NCBI RefSeq assembly: GCF_003999975.1
Contig: NZ_RJAC01000003.1
Coordinates: forward strand, 62,001-126,000
Length of the DNA stretch: 64,000 nucleotides
Source of the DNA: Actinoplanes solisilvae
Lineage (GTDB): Bacteria; Actinomycetota; Actinomycetes; Mycobacteriales; Micromonosporaceae
Direction: 5' to 3'
Part shown: in pieces, positions 8,276 through 16,713 of the stretch
How positions within the stretch are numbered: position 1 is the stretch's first letter
Layout: every line of letters begins with the position of its first letter
Notes under the pieces: generated by a model
What the model was told of the DNA's origin: nothing
Seen by the model: the letters and a program-made list of their open reading frames with translations, nothing else
The model's database searches: none
Program-made: the position numbers and the translations under genes

Positions 8276-9052
8276 ATGACGCTTCAGGCGCCAGACTTCA
8301 CTCAATTCCAACTTGACCGATATTCGCGCCAGCTCCGCCTTGACGGCTTCGGCATCGAGGGCCAGCGTCGGCTCCGCGACGCGCACGTCGCCATCTCACG
8401 AGGCGGGGGAGTCGGCGGCACCGTCGCTTCGCACCTGGCCATGGCCGGGGTGGGCCGCCTCACCGTCGCCCACGGCGGGGAAATCGTCCCGGAGTACTTG
8501 AACCGGATGCTGCTCGCCAGCCCGAAGGACGTCGGCCGGCCGTGCGTGGACGCCTTCGCCGACAGCCTCGCCCGCATCAACCCCGACGTCCAGGTGACCA
8601 CATACCCGGAATACGTCACCGACGACAACGTGCGGCGGATCGTGGGCGACGCCGACCTCATCGCCGACGGCGCTCCACTGTTCGAGGAGCGCTACGCCCT
8701 CAACAACGCCGCGGTCGAGCTGGGCCGCCCGTTGGTCTCCGGGGCGATGTACGACACCGAGGGTTACATCACCACCGTTCAGCCCGGTCGTACGGCGTGC
8801 TTGTCATGCATCTATCCGACCAAGCCGCCCTACTGGACCGACATCAAGGTGTTCCCGGCCATGAGCACGGCGCCCGGAATGGTCGGCGCGGTCATGGCCA
8901 TGGAAGTGATCAAGGTACTCACCGGATTCGCCGAGCCGTTGAACAACCAACTCATGTTCTTCGACCTGCGCACCAACGTGAGCCGCCTGTTGAAGGTCGC
9001 CCGCCGGCCGGACTGCACTGTCTGCAGCCATCTCGACAACAACGACGTTTGA
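8276..9052 (+). CDS. ThiF/MoeB/HesA-family E1-like protein, atypical active site
   Basis: 258 residues. The fold is clear: YSRQLRL at the start, glycine loop RGGGVGG (42-48), LNRM (75-78), ARINPD (99-104), and the zinc cysteine pairs CLSC and CTVC near the end. E1-like enzymes adenylate the C-terminal Gly of a ubiquitin-like sulfur carrier. Several canonical MoeB positions differ: the acidic residue after the second strand (LVDxD) is AHGG (65-68), the Lys of GxPK is Cys90, and the Asp of DCTDN is Pro134. It may be a distinct clade or may no longer adenylate. Its partner is the carrier gene 15 bases downstream. GAGG lies directly before the ATG; about 130 bases of leader follow the kinase gene. 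Confidence 0.8.
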   Translation: MTLQAPDFTQFQLDRYSRQLRLDGFGIEGQRRLRDAHVAISRGGGVGGTVASHLAMAGVGRLTVAHGGEIVPEYLNRMLLASPKDVGRPCVDAFADSLARINPDVQVTTYPEYVTDDNVRRIVGDADLIADGAPLFEERYALNNAAVELGRPLVSGAMYDTEGYITTVQPGRTACLSCIYPTKPPYWTDIKVFPAMSTAPGMVGAVMAMEVIKVLTGFAEPLNNQLMFFDLRTNVSRLLKVARRPDCTVCSHLDNNDV

Positions 9053-9067
9053 GGGAGAGGCCCCGCC

Positions 9068-9340
9068 ATGCCGAAGATCCTTGTCCCCACCATCATGCGC
9101 AAACACACTGCGAACAAGTCGAGCGTCGAGGTCGACGGCACCACCGTCTCCGAGGCGATCGACAATCTCACGGTCACCTACCCCGCTGTGGGCGACCTGC
9201 TGCGCGGCAGCGACGGCCGGCTGCGGGCGTACGTGAATGTCTTCGTCAACGGCGACGACATCCGTGGGCTCGACGGGGAACAGACCGGCCTGACCGACAG
9301 GGACGAACTCCTCGTTCTCCCGGCCATGGCCGGCGGCTGA
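9068..9340 (+). CDS. MoaD/ThiS-like sulfur-carrier protein
   Basis: 90 residues with a beta-grasp pattern and the required C-terminal Gly-Gly (ending LPAMAGG). Segments such as AYVNVFVNGDDIR and TGLTDRDELLVLP are typical of MoaD-like carriers. The C-terminal glycine would become a thiocarboxylate that donates sulfur, for molybdopterin or for another product. GGGAGAGG precedes the ATG. It is paired with the upstream ThiF-like gene and followed at once by modA, which favours a molybdenum (or tungsten) cofactor role; no moaE is in the window. A role in sulfur transfer to a natural product remains possible. Confidence 0.85.
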   Translation: MPKILVPTIMRKHTANKSSVEVDGTTVSEAIDNLTVTYPAVGDLLRGSDGRLRAYVNVFVNGDDIRGLDGEQTGLTDRDELLVLPAMAGG

Positions 9341-9345
9341 CCCTG

Positions 9346-10125
9346 ATGTCACGACAGTGGTTCGCCAGGGCCGTCGTCTGTACGGTGACGGCCCTGGCGG
9401 TGACCGGATGCGGCAACGCACACGGCGCCCCTCGCAGCGCACACGGGCAGCAGACGGTCACCGTCTTCGCCGCGTCGTCGCTCAGCGGCGCTCTGGAAGA
9501 GGCGAAACACGAGTTCGCCAAGATCCATCCGGGAATGGACATCCGGCTCAACCTCGGTGGCTCGTCGACCCTGGTCGCGCAGCTGCGCAACGGTGCTCCG
9601 GCCGACCTGTTCGCCTCCGCCGACGAGCCGACCATGGACAAAGCCGTGCAGGCCGGTTTGACCGAGGGATCCGTCCAGCACTTCGCCGGCAACAAGCTCA
9701 GCATCCTCGTCCAGACGGGCAACCCGCAAAAGATCAGCGGACTGGCCGATCTGAATCGCGCGGACCTGACGGTCTCCCTGTGCGGGCCGCAAGTTCCCGC
9801 CGGACGTTATGCACGTCAAGCCCTCGAGCGGGCGAAGGTGCCCGTTCCCGGCGGCGGCGAGGAACTCGACGTCAAGCAGGTCGTCAGCCGAGTGACCCTC
9901 GGCGAGGCGGACGCCGGTGTCGTCTACGCCACCGACGCCAAGTCAGTGGCCGGCAAGGCCGACGAGGTGGACATCCCCGCGGCCCACAACGTCGTCGTCC
10001 GCTACCCGGCCAGTGTCCTGAACACCGGGGAGAACCCCGCCGGCGCCCAGACGTTCCTCGACTACCTGCTCTCCACGGAGGGCGAAAAAATCCTGAAGAA
10101 GCACGGCTTCCAGGAGCCACGATGA
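9346..10125 (+). CDS. modA: Molybdate-binding lipoprotein
   Basis: 259 residues from ATG 9346, five bases after the carrier stop. Signal peptide with lipobox LAVTGC (Cys22), then the ModA pattern TVFAASSLSGALEE, the NLGGSSTLVAQL loop, GAPADLFASADEPTMD and DAGVVYATDAKS. These Ser residues coordinate the oxyanion in the family. It delivers molybdate, possibly tungstate, to the ModBC transporter. The stop overlaps the modB start by four bases. Confidence 0.93.
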   Translation: MSRQWFARAVVCTVTALAVTGCGNAHGAPRSAHGQQTVTVFAASSLSGALEEAKHEFAKIHPGMDIRLNLGGSSTLVAQLRNGAPADLFASADEPTMDKAVQAGLTEGSVQHFAGNKLSILVQTGNPQKISGLADLNRADLTVSLCGPQVPAGRYARQALERAKVPVPGGGEELDVKQVVSRVTLGEADAGVVYATDAKSVAGKADEVDIPAAHNVVVRYPASVLNTGENPAGAQTFLDYLLSTEGEKILKKHGFQEPR

Positions 10126-10961
10126 CGGTCGTCGTCCAATCCCCGGCCACGACACCTCCGCCGCCACCGCGAGTTCGCCGCTCGCGGTGGCTGACGGTGA
10201 CTGTCGCGCTGCTCGGAGGTCTGGGTCTTCTGCTGTTCGCCGTCCCGCTGGCGTCGCTGCTGTTGCGCGTCCCCTGGGCCGACACCGCCTCGCAGCTCAC
10301 GTCCCCACAAGCGCTCGACGCGCTGCGCGTCTCACTGCTGTGCTCGGTGTGCGCGACGGTGCTGTGCCTGGTTCTCGGACTTCCGGTGGCCTGGATCCTG
10401 ACCCGCACCCGAATGCCCGGCCGCTCCGTCCTGCGCGCCATCACGACGCTGCCGGTGGTGCTCCCACCGGTCGTCGGCGGGGTGGCGCTGCTGCTGGCGT
10501 TCGGCCGCGAGGGGGTCCTCGGCCGGTTCCTCGACGAGGCGTTCGGTATTCGCCTCGCGTTCAGCACCTCAGGCGTGATCCTCGCCGAGACGTTCGTAGC
10601 GATGCCCTTCCTGGTGCTGACGGTGTGCGGCGCGCTGCAGTCCGCGGACCGCCAGCTGGAGGAAGCGGCCCGCACGCTCGGCGCGAGCCCGTGGACGGTG
10701 TTCCGCCGGGTGACCCTGCCCCAGATCCGGCCCTCCCTGCTGTCAGGAGCCGTCCTGTGCTGGGCCCGCGCCCTGGGCGAGTTCGGCGCCACGATCACCT
10801 TCGCGGGAAACCTTCCGGGCACCACCCAGACTCTGCCGCTGGCGGTCTACGTCGCCCTGGAACAGAGTCCTGAAGCTGCCGTCGTGCTCAGCCTGCTGCT
10901 CCTGGCGGTCTCGTTGAGCATCCTCATCGGGCTGCGCAAACAATGGGCGGCCGGGCTATGA
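10122..10961 (+). CDS. modB: Molybdate ABC transporter permease
   Basis: 279 residues, starting in an ATGA overlap with modA. Proline-rich N-terminal tail (PPPPPRVRR), then about six hydrophobic helices and the ATPase-contact EAA loop EEAARTLGASPWTVFRRV. Length and order agree with ModB/CysW-type permeases. It forms the membrane channel with modA and modC, all translationally coupled. Confidence 0.93.
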   Translation: MTVVVQSPATTPPPPPRVRRSRWLTVTVALLGGLGLLLFAVPLASLLLRVPWADTASQLTSPQALDALRVSLLCSVCATVLCLVLGLPVAWILTRTRMPGRSVLRAITTLPVVLPPVVGGVALLLAFGREGVLGRFLDEAFGIRLAFSTSGVILAETFVAMPFLVLTVCGALQSADRQLEEAARTLGASPWTVFRRVTLPQIRPSLLSGAVLCWARALGEFGATITFAGNLPGTTQTLPLAVYVALEQSPEAAVVLSLLLLAVSLSILIGLRKQWAAGL

Positions 10962-12010
10962 CCCTGACCGCGCGGATGCGCCTGACGAACGGAAACTTCG
11001 GCCTCGACGTCGACATCGAGGTCGCCGACCGGGAGACCGTCGCTGTCCTCGGACCCAACGGGGCGGGCAAAAGTACCCTGTTACGCGCCCTGGCCGGGCT
11101 GCACCGTCTCGGCGCGGGCCGGCTCGCTCTCAACGGGCGGGTGCTCGACGACCCTGCCGCCGGTTCGTTCGTGCCGCCCGAATGCCGCCCGGTCGGGGTG
11201 GTCTTCCAGAACCTGCGCCTGTTCCCCAACCTCACCGCGGTCGACAACGTCGCGTTCGGATTGCGCTGCCGGGGGCTGAGCCGGCGCGAAGCGAACCAGC
11301 GGGCTGCCACCTGGCTCGACCGGGTGGGCCTGGCCGACCGCGCCGGCGCACGACCCGCCGAGCTCTCCGGCGGGCAGGCGCAGCGGATCGCCATGGCCCG
11401 AGCCTTGGCCGTTGCCCCGGAGATGCTGCTGCTCGACGAGCCGTTGTCCGCGCTCGACGTCGGGATGCGCGCCGAGATGCGCCGCGACCTGCAGCGGGCA
11501 CTCGAATCCTTTCCTGGCGTGCGGCTGGTGGTGACCCACGACCCGACCGAGGCCTTCACCCTCGGCGATCGGCTGATCATTCTGGAGGAGGGCCGGGTCG
11601 TGCAGACCGGCACCCCGGCCGAGGTGACCGCGCGCCCGCGCTCGCAGTACGTCGCCCAGTTCGTCGGCATCAACCTGCTCCGCGGTTGGGCCGACCGCGG
11701 CCGGCTGACCGTGGAAGGAGGCTTCGAGCTGGTCGTGCCCGAGACCGCCCACGGCGAGGTGTGGGCAGGCATCCGGCCCCGGTCGGTGGCTCTGCACCGG
11801 ACGCGCCCCGACGGCTCCCCTCGTAACACGTGGCTGTGCCGCATCGAAAGCCTCGACGTCGAACGTGAGGTCCTGCGCGTGGTGCTGGCCGGCAAACCGT
11901 CGCTGGTGGCCGAGGTGACCGCCGAGGCGTTCGCCGACCTCGCGCTGCGTACCGGGGACGCGGTCTGGGCATCGTTGAAGGCCACCGAGATCGAAGTGTT
12001 CCCGGCATGA
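10958..12010 (+). CDS. modC: Molybdate ABC transporter ATPase
   Basis: 350 residues if started at ATG 10958, which overlaps the modB stop; an in-frame ATG at 10943 would add five residues. Walker A GPNGAGKST, Q-loop VFQNLRLFPN, signature LSGGQAQR, Walker B LLLDEP and the H-loop VTHDPTEA are present. The last 110 residues look like the TOBE/Mop-type regulatory domain of ModC and related importers. Powers molybdate uptake; the stop overlaps the chrA-like gene by four bases. Confidence 0.93.
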   Translation: MTLTARMRLTNGNFGLDVDIEVADRETVAVLGPNGAGKSTLLRALAGLHRLGAGRLALNGRVLDDPAAGSFVPPECRPVGVVFQNLRLFPNLTAVDNVAFGLRCRGLSRREANQRAATWLDRVGLADRAGARPAELSGGQAQRIAMARALAVAPEMLLLDEPLSALDVGMRAEMRRDLQRALESFPGVRLVVTHDPTEAFTLGDRLIILEEGRVVQTGTPAEVTARPRSQYVAQFVGINLLRGWADRGRLTVEGGFELVVPETAHGEVWAGIRPRSVALHRTRPDGSPRNTWLCRIESLDVEREVLRVVLAGKPSLVAEVTAEAFADLALRTGDAVWASLKATEIEVFPA

Positions 12011-13155
12011 CCGCGCTGGACAGGCCCGCCCGGCGCCGGGCGACGGCCGAGGTGTTCTGGGTTTTCCTGCGCATCGGGGCGTTGTCGTTCGGCGGCCCCG
12101 CGGCCACAACCGGTCTGGTTCACAGCAAGGTCGTCCTGGGCCTGAAGTGGATCGACCAGCGCGATTTCCTGGATCTCGCCGGCATGGTCAGTGTGCTGCC
12201 CGGGCCGAACGCCGTGGAGATGGCCATGCACATCGGCCGGCACCGGGCCGGACGAGCGGGCTTCCTGGCCGGCGGGGTGGCCTTCCTCCTTCCCGGCGCG
12301 GTGCTGGCCACTGTCCTCGGCGCGTTGTACGTCCGGTACGGGACGACACCGGCGGCCGCCTCGCTGCTGTACGGGGTGAAGCCCGTGGTCGTCGCGGTCA
12401 CCGCCTGGACCGTTATCCGGCTCGCCAAGTCGGCCCGCCCTCGCCGCTTTCACCGCGCCGCGCTCATGGCCGCAGTGGCCATCGCGTACGTCGTCGGGGT
12501 CGACGAGTTGCTCCTGCTCGGCGTCGCCGGACTGGCCGGGCTCGCCGCCCACCTTCGTCGGACCGCCCGGTCGAACAAGCCCGGCGCCGCGGCGCTCGTC
12601 CTGGCCGTGCCCATCGGCCAGCCCGATCTGTGGTCGCTGGCCGGCGTGTTCCTCAAGGCGGGCGCACTGCTGTTCGGCGGCGGAGCCGTGTTGCTGGCCT
12701 TGCTGCGCGGCGAACTCGTAGTCGACCGGGGCTGGATCACCGAGACGCAACTGCTCGACGCCATTGCGGTAGGGCAGGTCACCCCGGGCCCGGTGCTCAA
12801 CACGGCCACCTTCCTCGGCTACACCCTCGGTGGGCTGCCCGGGGCGTTGATCGTCACGATCGTCGTCGTGCTGCCGTCGTTCCTGCTGATGGCGGCGGCC
12901 GGCCCTCTGCTACGGCTGATCCGGGCGCACGACTGGGCCCGGGCGACGCTCGACGGCATCACGCTGGGCGCGATCGGTGTGCTTGCCGGGGTCACGGTCG
13001 AATTCGGTCGCACCGGGATCGTCGATCCGCTCACCGGGGCCGTTGCGGTGGGTGCGGCGCTGATCCTGTGGCTCCGGCCGCAGTCCGCACTTGTCCTCGT
13101 CGCCGCCGGCGCCGCCTTCGGGCTGCTTCGACTAGGTGCCCAGCACTATCTGTGA
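12007..13155 (+). CDS. chrA: CHR-family (ChrA-type) anion transporter
   Basis: 382 residues, long CHR form made of two similar halves. Hallmarks are FGGPAA near residue 29, the motif VSVLPGPNAVEMAM and the repeat IAVGQVTPGPVLNTATFLGY in the second half. About ten hydrophobic segments. ChrA proteins export chromate by proton-driven transport in known cases. Its four-base overlap with modC is unusual and suggests the substrate is handled together with molybdate, perhaps efflux of chromate, which enters through oxyanion importers, or of excess oxyanion. Confidence 0.85.
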   Translation: MTALDRPARRRATAEVFWVFLRIGALSFGGPAATTGLVHSKVVLGLKWIDQRDFLDLAGMVSVLPGPNAVEMAMHIGRHRAGRAGFLAGGVAFLLPGAVLATVLGALYVRYGTTPAAASLLYGVKPVVVAVTAWTVIRLAKSARPRRFHRAALMAAVAIAYVVGVDELLLLGVAGLAGLAAHLRRTARSNKPGAAALVLAVPIGQPDLWSLAGVFLKAGALLFGGGAVLLALLRGELVVDRGWITETQLLDAIAVGQVTPGPVLNTATFLGYTLGGLPGALIVTIVVVLPSFLLMAAAGPLLRLIRAHDWARATLDGITLGAIGVLAGVTVEFGRTGIVDPLTGAVAVGAALILWLRPQSALVLVAAGAAFGLLRLGAQHYL

Positions 13156-13165
13156 AGGAGGAGCA

Positions 13166-14404
13166 GTGCCCCGGTTCACTCTTGTGTGGGCGGAGCTGCG
13201 AGGCAGACCGATCCGCACCCTGACCGGTGCGGTCAGCCTGGCGATCGGGCTCGCGCTTTTCCTGAGCCTCCAGGCGTACGGCAGCGGGTACCGGCAGGCG
13301 GCGCGGGCTCCCCTGTCCGAGATCGGCACCGACATCGTCGTGCAGCGCGAAGGTGACCGGCCGGAGGCCTTCGAGGGGGCGGTCTTCCCGCACTCCGCCG
13401 CCGTGATCACCGACGACCAGGCATCGTCGGTCGCCGACACCGACGGGGTCGAGGCGACCAGCCGGGCCCTGATCTTCTGGTCGTTCCAGGGCGACGACCT
13501 CGTCGTCGCGCTCGGCATGGATCCGGCCGAGCGGATCGGGCCCGGGAGGTTGAACGCCGGTCTGCGCGACGGCCGTTTCCTGCGGCCCGACGACTCCGGC
13601 GTTGCCGTACTCGACCTCAGCTACGCGGAGCAGAAGAAGATCCGGACCGGTGACTCCTTCACCGTCGCCGGTCAGGCCTTCACCGTCGTCGGGCTCGTCG
13701 ACACCAGCAGGGCCGGTCAGATCGCGAACGCCAACGCCTACCTGCCCCTGGCCGACGCGCAGAAGATCACCGCAGCCGCCGGAATCTCGAGCCCGACCGA
13801 CGTGAACATGGTCTTCGTCACCGCCCAGCCCGCCCGCAGCGAAGCCGTCGCCCGTGAGATCGGCGCCGCGCTCGGCCGAGACAGCCTCATCACCACGCCT
13901 CAGTCCTTCGACGACGCGTTGGGCTCCACCTTCTCTCTGATCGACCGCTTCGGCCTGCTGGTCGGCATCGCCGCGCTGCTGGTCGCCGCGGCTGGGCTGG
14001 CCCGCACCGTCAGCGCCAACCTCGCCGAACGACGACGTGACGTCGCTGTTCTGCGCGCCGTCGGCTGGCCCCGCCGAGCCGTGACCGCCCAGCTCAGCGC
14101 GGAGACGACAGCCATCACCAGCCTCGGCCTGGTGCTCGGTGTCCTGGGAGCTATGGCGGTGACCTGGGCAGTGAACAGGACGACGGTGACCGTGCCGGTC
14201 CCCTGGGAACTCAGCCCCACCCCGCACTTCCTGGCCGGCGGAGCCCGGCAACTGTCCCTGACCGTCCCGATGAACGCGTCGCTGGACGCGCTCCTGATCG
14301 TCGCCGCCGCGGTGGCCAGCCTGATCGCGGCGGCCCTGGTGAGCTTCTTCGCCGCCCGGCGCGCCGCCGGCATCAAACCCATGGAGGCCTGGCGTGTCCA
14401 GTGA
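13166..14404 (+). CDS. MacB/FtsX-type ABC exporter permease 1
   Basis: 412 residues from GTG 13166, preceded by AAGGAGGAG; an upstream ATG at 13136 would overlap chrA and is not favoured. One N-terminal helix (about 15-33), a large extracytoplasmic MacB-like domain, then three C-terminal helices with the FtsX-type loop ERRRDVAVLRAVGWPRR. It ends inside the start of the ATPase gene (11-base overlap). Likely exports a peptide, lipid or antibiotic, or acts as a resistance/mechanotransmission pump for the downstream lipopeptide; the substrate is inferred only from location. Confidence 0.88.
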   Translation: MPRFTLVWAELRGRPIRTLTGAVSLAIGLALFLSLQAYGSGYRQAARAPLSEIGTDIVVQREGDRPEAFEGAVFPHSAAVITDDQASSVADTDGVEATSRALIFWSFQGDDLVVALGMDPAERIGPGRLNAGLRDGRFLRPDDSGVAVLDLSYAEQKKIRTGDSFTVAGQAFTVVGLVDTSRAGQIANANAYLPLADAQKITAAAGISSPTDVNMVFVTAQPARSEAVAREIGAALGRDSLITTPQSFDDALGSTFSLIDRFGLLVGIAALLVAAAGLARTVSANLAERRRDVAVLRAVGWPRRAVTAQLSAETTAITSLGLVLGVLGAMAVTWAVNRTTVTVPVPWELSPTPHFLAGGARQLSLTVPMNASLDALLIVAAAVASLIAAALVSFFAARRAAGIKPMEAWRVQ

Positions 14405-15056
14405 CATTCTGAAGGCCGAGGGAATCCGCAAGTCCTTCGGCAAGGTGACCGCACTAGCCGGCGTCGACCTGGCCATCCGGGCCGGCGAGTTCCTGGCCAT
14501 CGTGGGCCGATCGGGATCCGGTAAGAGCACCCTGCTCAATCTGCTGGCCGGGCTCGACGCGCCCGACTCCGGCCGGATCAGCAGTCAAGGCCGGGTGCTG
14601 CCCACCGGTGAGGACGAGCTGGCCGACTGGCGCCGCGAACATGTCGGCCTGGTCTTCCAGGCCTTCCACCTGATCCCGACCTTGTCGGCGCTGGAGAACG
14701 TGGCCATCCCCCTCTATCCCCGCCGCATGAGTGACACCGCGCGCCGGGAGCGGGCCGGCAACTGCCTGGAGCTCGTCGGCCTGAGCCACCGGACGGGACA
14801 CCGGCCCGGTCAGCTCTCCGGCGGCGAGCAGCAGCGGGTCGCGATCGCGCGGGCCCTGGTCGGCGACCCTTCGCTGGTTCTCGCCGACGAGCCGACGGGC
14901 AACCTCGACACCACGACCGGTCAGGAAATTCTCGACATGTTCGAACGGCTGCGTCACGAGACCGGGTTCGCGCTGGTCGTGGTCACGCACGACGAGAAGG
15001 TGGCGGCCGCCGCGGACCGCCAGATCAGGCTTCAGGACGGAGTGGAAGTCGCATGA
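14394..15056 (+). CDS. MacB/LolD-type ABC exporter ATPase
   Basis: 220 residues, GTG start inside the end of the first permease gene. Walker [11 protein letters not shown]-loop [12 protein letters not shown], signature LSGGEQQR, Walker [13 protein letters not shown] and H-loop VVTHD. These are the standard features of LolD/MacB/BceA-class ATPases. It should serve both flanking permeases as a heterodimeric pump. Confidence 0.92.
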   Translation: MSSDILKAEGIRKSFGKVTALAGVDLAIRAGEFLAIVGRSGSGKSTLLNLLAGLDAPDSGRISSQGRVLPTGEDELADWRREHVGLVFQAFHLIPTLSALENVAIPLYPRRMSDTARRERAGNCLELVGLSHRTGHRPGQLSGGEQQRVAIARALVGDPSLVLADEPTGNLDTTTGQEILDMFERLRHETGFALVVVTHDEKVAAAADRQIRLQDGVEVA

Positions 15057-15445
15057 GAAGCACACGGACAGGCGCGCTGGCGTTGAGTGCCCTGCTCGCC
15101 GTCGGCGGCTGTGGTTCGCCGGATCCGAAGTCCGACGGCGTGGATGTCGATCTGGTCTACCTCAACCACCCGCCGGTACAACCGGTCCTGCGCGACATCG
15201 ACAACGTCCTCGCCGGCTACCAGGAGAAGATCAACCTCACCCGGTACGACGCGGACACCCCGGAAGGTAAGAAGTACGCCGACGAACACCGGCTGACCGG
15301 TCACGTCGCGATCGCCGTCGTCATCGACGGAGAGGTGACCTTCCAAGGCTTCCCGACCGGCGCGGCGCCGGTGAAGGGCGTCGAGGGTGACTGGGAGATG
15401 AAGGACCTCGACGCCGCCCTTCAACAGCGGACGACGAACGGCTGA
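15053..15445 (+). CDS. Small lipoprotein of the ABC exporter operon
   Basis: 130 residues, ATGA overlap with the ATPase. Signal peptide with lipobox AVGGC (Cys20). The mature part (DVDLVYLNHPPVQPVLRDID, then KKYADEHRLTGHVAIAVVID and FQGFPTG) reads like a thioredoxin-type strand-helix pattern in which there is no CxxC pair. I do not recognise a named family. It lies between the ATPase and the second permease, so it is likely an extracytoplasmic accessory that captures or senses the pump's substrate. Confidence 0.75.
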   Translation: MRSTRTGALALSALLAVGGCGSPDPKSDGVDVDLVYLNHPPVQPVLRDIDNVLAGYQEKINLTRYDADTPEGKKYADEHRLTGHVAIAVVIDGEVTFQGFPTGAAPVKGVEGDWEMKDLDAALQQRTTNG

Positions 15446-15449
15446 CCCG

Positions 15450-16673
15450 GTGAATCACTACATTCGCTCCCAGCTGCGTCACCGCCGGCGTCGGGCCGCG
15501 GCGGTGATCGCCGCCGTGGCGCTGGGCGCGGCTCTGCTGATCGCACTGACATCCCTCGGCTCCGGCTTCCGCGAGGCGGCCCGGGCCCCGCTGGCCGGCA
15601 TCGCCGCCGACCTCGTGGTCACCCGGCCCGACAGCGCCGCCCCGTCCCAGCAGACCGGGCGCGGTGTACGCCAACCCTTCGGCCTGGGCACCTTCGACAG
15701 CGGCGAGGTCGGGCAGATGAGCGCCGTGCCTGGCGTCGACACGGCCGTCGGCACGCTGCAGATCTGGGATTTCGGCCCTCGCTCGACGGTCACCATCGCC
15801 GGGGTCGACCCCGCCCAGCAGACCGTCGGCCCTGGGCGGATCCTGCACCACAACCTCATCGCGGGCCGTTCCTTCCACTCAGGCGAGTCCGGCGTCGCTG
15901 TCCTCGACCGCCACTATGCCGCGTTCTACGACAGCAAGGTGGGGCAGCGGGTCACCGTCGGCCAACGCACCTTCGAGGTGGTCGGCGTGGTCGAGGTCAA
16001 GGACTCGGCCCAGACCGCGGCCTCGAACATCTACCTTCCCCTGGGCGAGGCACAACAACTGGCCGGCCTGGCCGAGACCCAGGTCAACCAGGTGCACGTG
16101 CAGGTCGGCAACTCGGCCGACACCGAAGCTGTGACCGCGGGGATCACCGAGCGGGTCGGACCGGTCAGCGCCATCACCCCCGACAGCCTCGTGCAGATCA
16201 TGGGCGCTGTAGGGCGGATCTCCGCTCGGTTCTCCACCATCGCCGCGATCATCGGCGGTCTCGGCGGGCTGATCCTGAGCTGGACGGCGCTGCGCGGTCT
16301 GGTCTCCGAACGCACCCGCGAGATCGGGCTGCTCATGGCCGTCGGATGGCGACGGTCCCACGTCGTCGGTGTCTTCCGCACCGAAGGCCTGATCCTGGGC
16401 CTGGCCGGCGCCGTTGTCGGGATCGCCCTCGGCGTGGTTCTGGCCTGGCTGCTCTCCTTCATCCCCGCGCCCGACCTCGGCGCCGCCACCACTTCGATGG
16501 CCGGCCACGACAGCACCACACCGGCCGCCGGCACCGGACTGCCCGTGAGCATCAGCCTCACCGCGGTCGCCGCCGCCGCACTGGTGGCCCTGGTCGGGGC
16601 AACCACCGCCGGCATGGTGGCGGCTCACGCCGCCACCCGGCTCAAACCCGCACGAAGTCTCGTAGCCCTGTAG
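15450..16673 (+). CDS. MacB/FtsX-type ABC exporter permease 2
   Basis: 407 residues from GTG 15450. Same layout as the first permease: N-terminal helix, MacB-like extracytoplasmic domain with EVVGVVEVKDSAQTAASNIY, three C-terminal helices with the loop SERTREIGLLMAVGWRRSHV. The N-terminal stretches of the two permeases are alike (SGFREAARAPLAGIAADLVV against SGYRQAARAPLSEIGTDIVV), so they are paralogues that probably form a heterodimer. Only 40 bases separate it from the oxygenase that opens the lipopeptide cluster. Confidence 0.88.
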   Translation: MNHYIRSQLRHRRRRAAAVIAAVALGAALLIALTSLGSGFREAARAPLAGIAADLVVTRPDSAAPSQQTGRGVRQPFGLGTFDSGEVGQMSAVPGVDTAVGTLQIWDFGPRSTVTIAGVDPAQQTVGPGRILHHNLIAGRSFHSGESGVAVLDRHYAAFYDSKVGQRVTVGQRTFEVVGVVEVKDSAQTAASNIYLPLGEAQQLAGLAETQVNQVHVQVGNSADTEAVTAGITERVGPVSAITPDSLVQIMGAVGRISARFSTIAAIIGGLGGLILSWTALRGLVSERTREIGLLMAVGWRRSHVVGVFRTEGLILGLAGAVVGIALGVVLAWLLSFIPAPDLGAATTSMAGHDSTTPAAGTGLPVSISLTAVAAAALVALVGATTAGMVAAHAATRLKPARSLVAL

Positions 16674-16713
16674 GACGCGGCCGCCGTGCCGCCCGCTGAG
16701 CGATGGAGCTGTC

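Noticed and set aside
8542..9345. Upstream extension of the modA frame through the ThiF and carrier genes
   Set aside because: The added sequence is Arg-rich and lacks motifs; modA begins at 9346 with a proper lipoprotein signal.
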